A stretch of 64,000 nucleotides of DNA from NCBI GenBank assembly GCA_905215345.1, contig CAJMPR010000001.1:248001-312000 (forward strand). Reading direction: 5' to 3'. Of the stretch, positions 1 to 9,547 are shown piece by piece (position 1 is the stretch's first letter; every line of letters begins with the position of its first letter). The notes under the pieces were generated by a model. The model saw only the letters and a list, made by a program, of their open reading frames with translations, searched no databases and was not told the DNA's origin. Made by a program: the position numbers and the translations under genes. Source of the DNA: an uncultured bacterium. GTDB taxonomy: Bacteria > Bacteroidota > Bacteroidia > Bacteroidales > Bacteroidaceae.

Positions 1-2
1 TC

Positions 3-263
3 AGCTTGACCGATAACAAGAAAAACTTATCACTTAGTGAATTGGTAAAAGATTTCGCAGCAGGCGGCGGAGAAGCCAAAATGAATTCTTTGACTTATTT
101 TGATTACTTTAAAACCATAGTAACTAAATTGGATAATAAGTTTCAATGGGACGTAGAAGATAATCATTACTTCTTTGCCTTACCTAAGAAACATCTTGAA
201 CAGAATCCTAAGTTGGAACAGACAAAAGGTTGGAATGATGGAACATTTGATCCGTTATTATAA
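3..263 (+). CDS. C-terminal end of a SusD/RagB-like lipoprotein (5' partial)
   Basis: The open frame runs in from the left edge and stops at 261-263, so only the last 86 or so residues are visible. The closing segment, with ALPKKHLEQNPKLEQTKGWN near the end, resembles the usual SusD-family ending in which a proline-containing strand is followed by 'NP.L.QN.GW'. SusD-type proteins are surface lipoproteins that cap a SusC transporter and bind glycan. No signal peptide or TPR region can be seen because of the truncation. It probably belongs to a separate locus to the left, since a stem-loop follows directly. The family call rests on the C-terminal motif alone. Confidence 0.6.
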   Translation, partial: SLTDNKKNLSLSELVKDFAAGGGEAKMNSLTYFDYFKTIVTKLDNKFQWDVEDNHYFFALPKKHLEQNPKLEQTKGWNDGTFDPLL

Positions 264-284
264 ACTATTAATCGATTAAAAAAC

Positions 285-317
285 AAACGGAGATTAGCAT
301 CAACCTAATCTCCGTTT
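285..317 (+). terminator. Stem-loop after the partial SusD-like gene
   Basis: A perfect 13-bp inverted repeat (285-297 with 305-317) has a 7-base loop and lies 22 bases after the stop codon. The T-run behind it is short and broken, so it is a probable but not textbook intrinsic terminator. It separates the partial gene from the next coding region. Confidence 0.6.
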
Positions 318-430
318 GCCTTTATAAAGGCATAATATTACAAGTTTTTGAGATAATATGTATACCCTTAATAAATCATTATGCATTTATTTGTTGTCAC
401 ATATTATTATTAATAAAAAACAGGTACAAA

Positions 431-2893
431 ATGAAACAAATCGGAATCTTGATTTGCTTGCTATGTTGTTCTATCTCTGTCATGGCGCAACATACTATTG
501 TGAACAGTAAATGGGTTTATCCGGATAACTCCGGTAAGCTGGTGTATAAAACAACAAAGAAAGGTGATCGTATCATGGACTTTTCTCACGCCGGATATAA
601 AGGAGGCGGAGTGACATTACCCTATGTACCTGCCAAGCTCACTGTACATCCATTAGGAGAGGGAGAGGATTGCACCGATTACATTCAAAAGGCTATTGAC
701 ATGGTTTCTGCATTGCCCAAAGATACTAACGGTTTCAGAGGTGCCGTATTGTTAGCTCCCGGACGTTATATCTGTAACCGTTCCCTCCAAATCACGACCG
801 ATGGTGTTGTATTGCGTGGAAGTGGAAGCGATCCAAGTGGAAGTGTCATTGTGATGACAGGTGATAAGCATACAGCCGTTATTTTGAGCAATGCCCTTCG
901 CCAACGGGTGGGAAATCGTTTGGGTGAGGTCTCGCCAGTTGACAAATGTTTTAAAGTTATTGATAAATACATTCCTGCCGGTTCTTGTAGTTTTACTGTT
1001 AGCGATGTTACCGGACTTTCCGTTGATGATAATATTGAGATACGTAAACCGGTGACGGAAAAATGGATAAAACATATGCATATGGATGATTTAGTACGGA
1101 ACGATAAACCACAAACCTGGATTAAGGCAGGCAGATCTTTAATTGCGGAACGCACCGTCAAGGCTATTAAAGGAAATACTATTACACTAACCGTACCATT
1201 GGTAGATAACTATGACGCTAAATTTACGGATAATGGCACAACAATTACGATAGCAAATAATATTCAGCGCCTACGCTTATGTGGAGTAGAAAACCTTCGT
1301 ATCGAATCGCCTCGACAAGCCGTAAACCATACCAAAGCATTATACTATGCACTGAGAATAAACGGAGAAGATTGTTGGGCAAAAGATATCAATGCATTGG
1401 AAACAATGGAGAGTGTTGGTATAGGAGGTCGTCGTATCACCCTGCAACAAGTGAATGTCATAAGAAGAGCTCTTCACCAGGGTGCTTCCAAACCTGCGGA
1501 GTTCGCTCCGAATGGAGGACAAATATTATTAGACCGTTGTTCTGTAGAGGGAGATAACATCTGGTTCGTTGCATTGGGTGCCGGACAAACCGGCCCCATT
1601 GTATTTCTGAACTGTACATTCAAAGGAAACGGGCATGTTGAAGGCCATCAGCGATGGAGCACCGGCTTATTACTGGATAATTGTAGTTTACCCAACGGTG
1701 GTATTGATTTTAAGAATCGAGGTTCAATGGGTTCCGGTCATGGATGGGGAACAGCATGGTCTGTAGCATGGAATTGTGAAGCTAAAAGTTACGTAAATCA
1801 AATACCACCCGGTACTTGTAACTGGGTTATCGGCAGTATTGGAGAAAGCACCCCTCTACGCCGTCCTTTTAATCAGGCTGGTCCTACATTGCCTGTCGGT
1901 ATTTTTGATGCTCATAATACTCCTGTTACTCCACAGAGCCTCTACCTGGCTCAACTGAAAGAAAGATTGGGAGATGTAGCCTTACAAAATATTGGATACG
2001 GTTCAACAAGTCAACTGCCGGAGCCTCAAACAAGCGATTATACATTCCAGGCAGGAATGCAAGCTACCGCCCAACTGATTGGCAAGGATTATAGAGCCAT
2101 ACACGAATACATGCGTTCTTTAGGTTGGGACTATTCCGAACATCCTAATATCTCCCAGCAAGACCATTATCAAGGTATTCATTGTGAGGTACTTTTCGAT
2201 CCAACTTTGCAACAGCATATTTTCAAGTTCATCAATCACGCCAATACCCGAGCTTTAGATAGTGACCGCGGCCGATTACTGAGCGACCGTCAACGAAACG
2301 AGATGAAAAGTCAGACTAATTATAATTGGTACAAATTAAATGGGAATTGGAATGAGTGGCAACGTCTGGAATGGAAATTTCGTATACCTAAAGGTTTTCA
2401 GCCTTCCACGAGTTTCTGCCATATTCATCAGTTAAAGGCACAAGAAGGTAATAATGGCGCTCCACTGATAACAATTAGCACCCGCTGTGATAAAGATGGC
2501 ACTAATAAACGTGTACAGATTATTCATACCGGAGATAATAGCCAAAGTAGTAAGGGAATAATAATAGATAATCTTCCGCTTGCCGATTTTGAGAATGAAT
2601 GGATACAAGTGGAAACTGAAATGCACTATACTCATCACGGTGTATTTCGTATTAAGCTCGTACGTATCAGCGATGGAAAAACACTTGTTAATCAATCCTT
2701 TTCAGACATTGATTTGTGGCGGAAAAATGCAACTAATATTCGTAATAAATTCGGTATATATCGTAGTTTAGGTAGAAAAATGCAGAGTTCATCAGATCGC
2801 CCCGACAATGGAATTAAAGATGAAAGTCTGGAGTTAGGAGATTTCAAAGTGTTTGAGGCATATACCAATCCTAATCCGCAACCACACGACTAA
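431..2893 (+). CDS. Secreted two-domain protein: beta-helix plus jelly-roll, probable polysaccharide lyase
   Basis: The 820-residue product has a signal peptide (about residues 1-19, ending VMAQ). Residues about 50-520 look like a right-handed parallel beta-helix of the pectate-lyase kind, opening with a DFSxAGY motif that the 519-residue protein at 7982-9541 shares. Residues about 545-815 look like a concanavalin-type jelly roll, with segments such as RLEWKFRIPKGFQP and CHIHQLKA that recall PL7- or PL20-like lyases. If so, two different lyase or binding folds sit on one chain. It is the only plus-strand gene of the locus and converges on susD. No family number can be given safely, and catalytic residues cannot be assigned. 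The start is followed directly by a good signal peptide. Confidence 0.6.
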   Translation: MKQIGILICLLCCSISVMAQHTIVNSKWVYPDNSGKLVYKTTKKGDRIMDFSHAGYKGGGVTLPYVPAKLTVHPLGEGEDCTDYIQKAIDMVSALPKDTNGFRGAVLLAPGRYICNRSLQITTDGVVLRGSGSDPSGSVIVMTGDKHTAVILSNALRQRVGNRLGEVSPVDKCFKVIDKYIPAGSCSFTVSDVTGLSVDDNIEIRKPVTEKWIKHMHMDDLVRNDKPQTWIKAGRSLIAERTVKAIKGNTITLTVPLVDNYDAKFTDNGTTITIANNIQRLRLCGVENLRIESPRQAVNHTKALYYALRINGEDCWAKDINALETMESVGIGGRRITLQQVNVIRRALHQGASKPAEFAPNGGQILLDRCSVEGDNIWFVALGAGQTGPIVFLNCTFKGNGHVEGHQRWSTGLLLDNCSLPNGGIDFKNRGSMGSGHGWGTAWSVAWNCEAKSYVNQIPPGTCNWVIGSIGESTPLRRPFNQAGPTLPVGIFDAHNTPVTPQSLYLAQLKERLGDVALQNIGYGSTSQLPEPQTSDYTFQAGMQATAQLIGKDYRAIHEYMRSLGWDYSEHPNISQQDHYQGIHCEVLFDPTLQQHIFKFINHANTRALDSDRGRLLSDRQRNEMKSQTNYNWYKLNGNWNEWQRLEWKFRIPKGFQPSTSFCHIHQLKAQEGNNGAPLITISTRCDKDGTNKRVQIIHTGDNSQSSKGIIIDNLPLADFENEWIQVETEMHYTHHGVFRIKLVRISDGKTLVNQSFSDIDLWRKNATNIRNKFGIYRSLGRKMQSSSDRPDNGIKDESLELGDFKVFEAYTNPNPQPHD

Positions 2894-2926
2894 TCATAAT
2901 GGCAAAAAGTCACTGGTGTATGATTA

Positions 2927-3010
2927 TTCTCATAGTGATGAGAAAATTTTCTCACCACTATGAGAATTTTTTCTTATTACTGTGAGAATAAATTCTCACT
3001 ACGATGAGAA
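2927..3010. repeat. Array of four 18-bp palindromes with a 22-bp period
   Basis: Four units start at 2927, 2949, 2971 and 2993, exactly 22 bp apart. Each is an 18-bp inverted repeat TTCTCA-N6-TGAGAA (one unit has TTCTTA), separated by 4-bp A/T spacers. Read in reverse, the first unit differs from the second by one base, so the consensus is TTCTCAYYACTATGAGAA with unit 1 flipped. The array lies between the 3' ends of two convergent genes. It is too short and too palindromic for a CRISPR array, and only the final hairpin at 3041-3077 looks like a terminator. Confidence 0.85.
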
Positions 3011-3030
3011 AGAAAGAGACCCATAGGACT

Positions 3031-3077
3031 AAAAAAAGAAGAATGGAGATTGGCTTTTCACAAGCCAGTCTCCATTC
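3031..3077 (-). terminator. Terminator of the susCD operon
   Basis: A 16-bp stem with one mismatch (3041-3056 with 3062-3077) has a short loop. On the minus strand it is followed by a run of seven U (3037 to 3031). It lies about 40 bases past the SusD stop and fits an intrinsic terminator. Confidence 0.75.
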
Positions 3078-3119
3078 AAGTTTAATTAAGTACAAAGTCT
3101 GTAATGAGAGTCTATCTTA

Positions 3120-4601
3120 TTAATCCCACGGAGCATTCTGTTCCCAAACATCTCTCATGATATCCATTTGAGATTGCGGTATGGGCCATAAATTTCCGTC
3201 AAATTTTCTTTTTCTTCCTTTCTCGTCATATACGATATTGGGAATTACGTCTTTTGCAATATCCCAACGAATAATATCGTAATAGCGAATACCTTCATAA
3301 GCCAATTCAATGCGGCGTTCTTTACGGATGATTTCACGGGTAAGTTCAGACTTTTTAGGCATCATAACTCCGGGACGTTGACGTACATCATTCAATGCTT
3401 GTAATGCCAATGGGTCAGTTCCTTGTCCACTTTCAAACATAGCTTCCGCATACATGAGTAGCAAATCGGCATAACGCATTTTAATAATATGCTGGTCACT
3501 TAAAGTAGATGCTTTAGGAACTGCAACGTTAGGATTTACATATTTCTTGAAAGCCAGATTGGTGAAAGGAATAAGCCCTTCCGCTTTATTACCGTCTGCC
3601 TCAAATTTTCCGGATTTAGGATTGTTTGGCCATGGATCGCCAATCTCATACATAGTCATTTTGATACGAGGATCTCCTTCTTCATAATCGGCACGCAAAG
3701 CACTGCTTGGGAATATAGTCATACGACTACCTACCATCTGGTCTAATGCGTGGAAATCATCTGGTGCTTTAAACTGAATGGAGAACATAATCTCCGGGTT
3801 ATTCTCCTGTTTCCCAAAGAAGATTCCAGCATAATCATCAGCTAAACTGAATGGATTTTTCGAATCATGGATATAATCACCGGCCAATTTTGCCACATCG
3901 CTATAACGATGCTCGTTCAGTAAAATACGGCACTTTAAAACGACTGCCGAACCTTGTACAGCATGACCGTTCGTATAGGCTATATTGGGTAACCATTTAA
4001 TAGCGAAATCAACATCTTCCAGCATCTGAGTGACTACTTCAGCACGAGGAGTACGGGGTTTCTTATCGTAACCATCTCCTACTTTCGCACTTTTCAGCAT
4101 CAAAGGTACATCTCCATAATGAACAACCAATTCATTATAAAAGAATGCGCGAACGAACAATGCTTCTCCCTTTAGTTTATTGAAGTCAGCCTCTGAATAC
4201 AAGTCTTTCACTTGATCACAGTTATCCAGGAAGTAATTGGCCGCGGCAATACCTTTAAAAGAATTTGTCCACATATCATCCAGGACACCTCCCGTACTTG
4301 CATTGATACCACCTGATTGTATATTTAATGGGGCTCCGCCTGTACCACGCACTACCGCATTATCTGACAAATATTCCAATTCAGTAGAGGGGCCTGCTGC
4401 AGGAACAGCCGAAAATGTTGAATTTCGGAAACTTGCATACACAGCAGCCAAAGCCTTGTCGGCATCTTTGGTCGTTTTCCAAAATGCAGTGGCACCTACT
4501 TGATCTAATGGCTGCTTATCCAAGAAATCATTACATGATGTGAGTGTGGCACTTAATACCAACACACATGCACTTGCTAATAAATATTTTTTCATATCCA
4601 A
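3120..4601 (-). CDS. SusD/RagB-family surface glycan-binding lipoprotein
   Basis: The 493-residue product has a lipoprotein signal peptide, with the lipobox cysteine in TLTSCNDFLD. It shows the N-terminal SusD pattern (CNDFLDKQPLDQ) and TPR-like helices through the middle, and it ends in the typical IPQSQ region followed by a tryptophan-rich tail. The length is normal for the family. SusD proteins sit on the cell surface, cap the SusC barrel and help capture oligosaccharides. The gene follows susC by 8 bases and the pair is surely co-transcribed. A hairpin terminator follows. The ligand cannot be read from the sequence. Confidence 0.93.
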   Translation of the reverse strand: MDMKKYLLASACVLVLSATLTSCNDFLDKQPLDQVGATAFWKTTKDADKALAAVYASFRNSTFSAVPAAGPSTELEYLSDNAVVRGTGGAPLNIQSGGINASTGGVLDDMWTNSFKGIAAANYFLDNCDQVKDLYSEADFNKLKGEALFVRAFFYNELVVHYGDVPLMLKSAKVGDGYDKKPRTPRAEVVTQMLEDVDFAIKWLPNIAYTNGHAVQGSAVVLKCRILLNEHRYSDVAKLAGDYIHDSKNPFSLADDYAGIFFGKQENNPEIMFSIQFKAPDDFHALDQMVGSRMTIFPSSALRADYEEGDPRIKMTMYEIGDPWPNNPKSGKFEADGNKAEGLIPFTNLAFKKYVNPNVAVPKASTLSDQHIIKMRYADLLLMYAEAMFESGQGTDPLALQALNDVRQRPGVMMPKKSELTREIIRKERRIELAYEGIRYYDIIRWDIAKDVIPNIVYDEKGRKRKFDGNLWPIPQSQMDIMRDVWEQNAPWD

Positions 4602-4609
4602 ATCTTTGT

Positions 4610-7600
4610 TTATAAGGTTACTTTTATACCAAATGATACCACTTTAGCCTGAGGATAAATAGCGCCTCTGGAGTTCTGGGCAGTACGTTCAGGATCAAGT
4701 CCCTGGAAGAAATCAGTGAATGTCAATAGATTATCTCCGGAGAAATAAACTCTTACATTCTGGAAATGTATTTTGCTCAACCAGGCTTTAGGGAATGTAT
4801 AACCAACCTGTATATTCTTCATTCTCAAATAAGAACCATTCTGTAACCACCATGTAGAGACCGCTGTATTAGGAGCATAGTTGTCATTGAAGATATGAGG
4901 TATTGTATTCGATGTACCTTCTCCGTCCCATGCATTTCTCCAATATACGGAAGGAACTGAACCCTGACGGAAAGGAGCGATACCCCATTCTTTTACATAT
5001 ATCTTTTTACCTTCTACACCCTGGAAGAATAAGGAAAGGTCAAAACCTTTATAAGCGGCATTAATTGTAAAGCCGTAATTAAACTTCGGGAAAGCACCGT
5101 CTACTACAACACGGTCATCAGCAGTAATTTTACCGTCAGGTACTCCGTCAGGGCCAGAAATATCTTTGTATTTCATATCACCGGGCTGTGTCAAATTACT
5201 CAATGGTTTAGGACCATTTTTAATTTCTTCCTGATTCTGATAGATTCCGTCAAATACGTACATATAGTAAGAACTCCAAGGTAAACCTTCTTCTTTGATT
5301 GTTCCATTGCCGCTATTAATTTCACGGGCGCCGAATTTTACCAATTTGTTTTTATAGGTTTCCAGATTAGCACTTACGCTGTAAGTGAAGTCTCCAATTT
5401 TATTTTCATGTCCTAATACAAATTCCCAACCCTTGTTTTCCATAGTTCCGTCATTAACCATTGGAGCTGAAATACCGATATGGGTAGGTACTTGCAATTC
5501 ACGCAAAATATCTTTGGTTGTTTTCTTATACCAGTCAATAGAACCGAATATCTTATTATTGAGGAAGCCGAAATCAACTCCAAAGTCGGTAGCTGTGGTA
5601 GTTTCCCACTTAATTTCCGGATTAGTCAAAGCATCTTGGGTAAATCCCTGAGTAACCTGACCACCAAAGTTATACTTAACTGCGGTAAGTACATCCTGAT
5701 AAGGATAGTTACCAATGTTCTGGTTACCTAACTGTCCCCATGAACCGCGAACTTTCAAATTAGAAACCCAATCAACATCCTTCAGGAATTTTTCTTCAGA
5801 AAGACGCCATCCGGCTGAGAAAGAAGGGAACAAACCCCAACGTTTACCACTTGCCAAGCGGGAAGTTCCATCATAACGGAAACTGGCTTCAAACAAGTAT
5901 TTTCCCATGAAATCATAATTCAAACGTCCGAAGTAAGACTGAATAGCCCATTCATAAGCACCACCTTCATTGGTTTGTCCGGCAGTAGGCGCCACATCCA
6001 ATTCCCAATATTTATTAGTAGGAATGTCATTTCTATAACCACCAATCTTATTATATTTGAAGTTTTCCTGATTATAACCTAACATTACATTTAAGTTATG
6101 CTTATCAGCAAATGTCTTCCTATAATTCAAGGTTCCATACAATGTGTACTGCATTTCAGTTTCCTGACGTACGGTCAATGTATTTACATCGCTGTTATAA
6201 GTACTTTCTTCATGATTTCCATATTCGTCCGGATGTAATTTATATGCTTTCACGGAAACAGTCAGACACTTTGATTGAACTTGATTATAGCGAACTGATG
6301 CTTTTACTTCTGCATCCAATCCTTCTATAATCTTCACTTTGGCAAATGCACTACCTAAAACATAGTTTTCATCAAACTTTTTACCACCACCACTGTTTGC
6401 AACAGCCAAAGGTGCTTTATTATGTCCTCTTCCTGAATATCCGCCCGTACAGAATCTACCGTCCGGCAAATATGGAGTATAGTATGGACCTTGAGTGTAC
6501 ATACAAAGGATCATATCTTCAGTCTCGTTATTGTCAATCTGATTTCCTCCACTGGTGTAGGATGTGGAGTGACGTTGTGATTTCGAGAAGTTGATATTCG
6601 TTCCAAATGTTACTCTACCACCTAAATTAGTTTTTAAGTTCATTTGAGCATCATAGCGTTTGTATCCGGTATTAACTACCATACCATCTTGGTCCAGATA
6701 ACCTAAACCAAAATTATATGTAGTACCATTCTTTCCACCATTCACGCTCAAAAAGTGTTGTTGCATAGGAGCAGTACTGATAATGTCGCCATACCAGTCG
6801 TGATTGGGATACATAGGATCATTAGGAGCAGCGTTTTTATAAGCATCGATCCACTCTTGCTTATAACCTTTGGAAGCAACGTCACCACCGGTATGCTCCA
6901 ATGCCTTGTTGAACAAAGTCATATATTCAGCAGAATTATTGATTCTATCCTGAATAGTGGTTGGTGATTGCCATGCCATATTAAAGTTATAGTCGATGTT
7001 CAGACGGCCTTCAGTTCCATTTTTCGTAGTAATCAAGATAACACCGTTAGCTGCGCGAGAACCGTAAATAGAGGCGGAAGCAGCATCTTTCAATACTGTA
7101 ATATTCTCTATCATATTAGGATTTACTTTGTTCATGTCACCTTCTACACCGTCAATCAAGACCAACGGATTGCTACCTGCATTGGAAAAGGTTCCTTGAC
7201 CACGAATCTGAATAGCAGCCTGTTCAGCACCTGGATTTGCAGAGTTTTGTACAATTTGCAAACCCGGTACGCGACCCTGTAACATAGAAGATGCATTCGG
7301 AGAAACTCGTTTCGTCAATTCTTCCGAGCCGACACTTCCCACCGCACCCGTCAGATTCACTTTCTTCTGAACGCCATAGCCTACAACAACGACTTCGTCC
7401 AATGCCTGTGAATCTTCTGTCATTACAATTTTAAGACTAGTGCCTGTCGCTGTTTTAATTATATCTTTATAACCAATATAACTAAACTTAAGGGAAGCCC
7501 CTTTAGTACATGTAATAGAGAAATTACCATTAATATCAGTAATAGCCCCATTCGTCGTGTTTTGTTCTGTGATTGTTACTCCAATCAGCGGGTCACTGTT

Positions 7601-7726
7601 AGAGTCAACTACTGTTCCTTTTACTGTTATACTTTGAGCTTGTGCTAATGTACCCAAAGAAAAACTTAACAGTACCAGCAAAATGTGCCATGACAGCCAT
7701 TTTGATTTGTGTTCTTTCTGTTTCAT
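4610..7726 (-). CDS. SusC/RagA-family TonB-dependent outer-membrane transporter
   Basis: The 1,038-residue protein has a signal peptide ending AQAQ. Residues about 32-110 form a carboxypeptidase-regulatory-like domain (GTVVDSNSDPLIGVTI). A TonB-box-like stretch (DEVVVVGYG) and plug follow from about residue 110, then a long beta-barrel ending GIKVTL. It would import oligosaccharides released at the cell surface, using energy from TonB. It has no N-terminal STN signalling domain, which fits control by a hybrid two-component regulator rather than by an anti-sigma factor. It pairs with the SusD gene 8 bases downstream. Confidence 0.95.
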   Translation of the reverse strand: MKQKEHKSKWLSWHILLVLLSFSLGTLAQAQSITVKGTVVDSNSDPLIGVTITEQNTTNGAITDINGNFSITCTKGASLKFSYIGYKDIIKTATGTSLKIVMTEDSQALDEVVVVGYGVQKKVNLTGAVGSVGSEELTKRVSPNASSMLQGRVPGLQIVQNSANPGAEQAAIQIRGQGTFSNAGSNPLVLIDGVEGDMNKVNPNMIENITVLKDAASASIYGSRAANGVILITTKNGTEGRLNIDYNFNMAWQSPTTIQDRINNSAEYMTLFNKALEHTGGDVASKGYKQEWIDAYKNAAPNDPMYPNHDWYGDIISTAPMQQHFLSVNGGKNGTTYNFGLGYLDQDGMVVNTGYKRYDAQMNLKTNLGGRVTFGTNINFSKSQRHSTSYTSGGNQIDNNETEDMILCMYTQGPYYTPYLPDGRFCTGGYSGRGHNKAPLAVANSGGGKKFDENYVLGSAFAKVKIIEGLDAEVKASVRYNQVQSKCLTVSVKAYKLHPDEYGNHEESTYNSDVNTLTVRQETEMQYTLYGTLNYRKTFADKHNLNVMLGYNQENFKYNKIGGYRNDIPTNKYWELDVAPTAGQTNEGGAYEWAIQSYFGRLNYDFMGKYLFEASFRYDGTSRLASGKRWGLFPSFSAGWRLSEEKFLKDVDWVSNLKVRGSWGQLGNQNIGNYPYQDVLTAVKYNFGGQVTQGFTQDALTNPEIKWETTTATDFGVDFGFLNNKIFGSIDWYKKTTKDILRELQVPTHIGISAPMVNDGTMENKGWEFVLGHENKIGDFTYSVSANLETYKNKLVKFGAREINSGNGTIKEEGLPWSSYYMYVFDGIYQNQEEIKNGPKPLSNLTQPGDMKYKDISGPDGVPDGKITADDRVVVDGAFPKFNYGFTINAAYKGFDLSLFFQGVEGKKIYVKEWGIAPFRQGSVPSVYWRNAWDGEGTSNTIPHIFNDNYAPNTAVSTWWLQNGSYLRMKNIQVGYTFPKAWLSKIHFQNVRVYFSGDNLLTFTDFFQGLDPERTAQNSRGAIYPQAKVVSFGIKVTL

Positions 7727-7981
7727 TAAAATACTTTTTTAAATTAGACTTAAATTAACTAGGAAATTTTTACCTAAAATTTGTTGAATAGTCATGTTTC
7801 ATTGTTTTTACATAATATCAATACGTCATTTTTAAAGTTAAACATAGCATATTTTTACATTGCAAACAAACGAGAAATTTCTTAAACGGAATTTAAAGAT
7901 TGTATCAAATCCTATCAAAAATATCTCAAAGTGCACACTAATACTGATTATCAATCGATTACAGCATTTAAAAAAAGCTCT
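7727..7981. other. A/T-rich leader upstream of susC
   Basis: This 255-bp gap separates the upstream enzyme operon from susC. A TATTTTTG box that matches the Bacteroides -7 element lies at 7923 to 7916 on the minus strand. It has no good -33 partner and would give a leader of about 180 bases, so a susC promoter is likely here but not located. I see no clear terminator for the upstream operon, so read-through into susC is possible. Confidence 0.3.
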
Positions 7982-9541
7982 TTATTTCGTTAATATACGC
8001 AAGTCCATGTTTTTATGACGAGCCATCAGTTGAGCGATGTACAATGAACGAGGAAATACATTCAATTCATTCAGTCCTTCCCATATTCCGTCCGGACGAT
8101 CTGTAAAATGTCCGGGATATTTTTGCCCTTTCATTCCTATATTATAATTATTACCGGAAGTCCACGGATTTTGTACAGCAGCCCGTTTTACCCGACAATT
8201 CCATAATACTTGTGTAACTCCAGCCCAACCATGGCCACTCCCCATCTGACCACGATCCTGCACATTTATTTCTCCATCTGTTATTATGTTATCATATAAG
8301 GTACCAACTGCCCAACGATGATGAGGACCTATGTCTGCATAGGTCTGAGAAGCCGTACAATTATAAAAGACATTCGGACCACAAACACGGGCACCCGTTA
8401 CATAATCATGGCGTCCTTCTGTACTCTGGCAATTCATAAAAAGATTTTGTTGTCCCCAATTATTAAAAGAATACCGTAATCCACCGGTTATCACTGATTT
8501 TGTTTCCAGACACCGACAATCTATAACAGTCACATTTTTAGCAAAACGTTCGCAGCTTACAGCTGCATACCCCAAATAACGACAAGTAAGGTTACGTGCC
8601 CAGCAATTCTCAACTTTATCAAACTGTACACCTATCCATCCATGCTGGTTATCTTCATAATGTTCAAATTCCGATTCCAAACACATATTGCTTACTCCAA
8701 CCTCACTAATACGGCCGGCAAAGGTATATTTAAAAATTTCACCGCCACCATATTTTTCTTCCATTCGCATCACAATTGGATTATCGATATAGATACGGCT
8801 ACCTTCAATTTTCACAATTTCCCGCTCAAATGAAAGATTATATTCTTGTGCTGTCCATTGTCGGGTACCTTTGCGTTCTACAATCTGATCCATCTTTATA
8901 TCATGTATCCAATTCTGTGTTCCCGGGCGATATACAACGATACGATCACCGACTTTATATTGCGCTGATGAAGAAACATTAAAAGAATTACTGCCAACGG
9001 GTACAAATGAGTCCGTTATATGAGTACGGGTACCAGGAACTTCTTCCATTCTTCCCGTACCGATAACTTGAATCAAAGAAAAACGTTCTTTTCCCATTGC
9101 CAGCAAGCGGGTATCATTTATATTCTCACCTTCCCCCATCAATACCACTCCGTCAGTAGTAATTTTCAAGCTTCCATAAATCTGATAAATTCCCCGTTTC
9201 AACAATACTGTTCCCCGATGACCATTATTATCCGGTTTCATGCGAGAAACTTCATCAATCGCATCTTGAATATGTTGACGGTTATCAGCATTCTCAATTG
9301 GAGATAAAATCTTAGTTACGGTATGATAAGGTATGGATTTATCACTGTGATGATACCCTACTCTACTAAAATCCGGAATAATATTCCCTTGTTGATCCGG
9401 ATAATAGCTCAGTTCTCCTTCGGGAGTAATCTTTACTAAACTCGACTGCCACCCCGGTGGTAATTTAGTTTGCGCTGAAACTCCCATACACAAAGTGAAT
9501 GCCAAAACACCGCTTAATAATTTATTCATGTATTTCATCAT
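7982..9541 (-). CDS. Secreted beta-helix protein, probable polysaccharide lyase or hydrolase
   Basis: The 519-residue protein has a signal peptide ending VSAQ. A DFSRVGY motif near residue 55 and a long run of short beta-strand repeats follow, as in pectate-lyase-like right-handed beta-helices. It is a paralogue of the N-terminal half of the protein at 431-2893: both share the DFSxxGY opening, a KITTDGVVL-type motif and a VGDxIxxxRP-type motif in the same order. It lacks that protein's jelly-roll domain. It is the last gene of the enzyme operon, 6 bases after the GH95-like gene. Methionine 5 (9529) is an equally good start. The substrate is unknown. Confidence 0.6.
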   Translation of the reverse strand: MMKYMNKLLSGVLAFTLCMGVSAQTKLPPGWQSSLVKITPEGELSYYPDQQGNIIPDFSRVGYHHSDKSIPYHTVTKILSPIENADNRQHIQDAIDEVSRMKPDNNGHRGTVLLKRGIYQIYGSLKITTDGVVLMGEGENINDTRLLAMGKERFSLIQVIGTGRMEEVPGTRTHITDSFVPVGSNSFNVSSSAQYKVGDRIVVYRPGTQNWIHDIKMDQIVERKGTRQWTAQEYNLSFEREIVKIEGSRIYIDNPIVMRMEEKYGGGEIFKYTFAGRISEVGVSNMCLESEFEHYEDNQHGWIGVQFDKVENCWARNLTCRYLGYAAVSCERFAKNVTVIDCRCLETKSVITGGLRYSFNNWGQQNLFMNCQSTEGRHDYVTGARVCGPNVFYNCTASQTYADIGPHHRWAVGTLYDNIITDGEINVQDRGQMGSGHGWAGVTQVLWNCRVKRAAVQNPWTSGNNYNIGMKGQKYPGHFTDRPDGIWEGLNELNVFPRSLYIAQLMARHKNMDLRILTK

Positions 9542-9547
9542 GTCTTA

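Noticed and set aside
752..1557. Overlapping antisense and out-of-frame open frames in the first large gene, and similar ones elsewhere
   Set aside because: They lie inside well-supported genes and show no domains or start signals.
2927..3010. CRISPR array
   Set aside because: Units are 18-bp palindromes with 4-bp spacers and there are no cas genes. CRISPR spacers are about 30 bp and unique.
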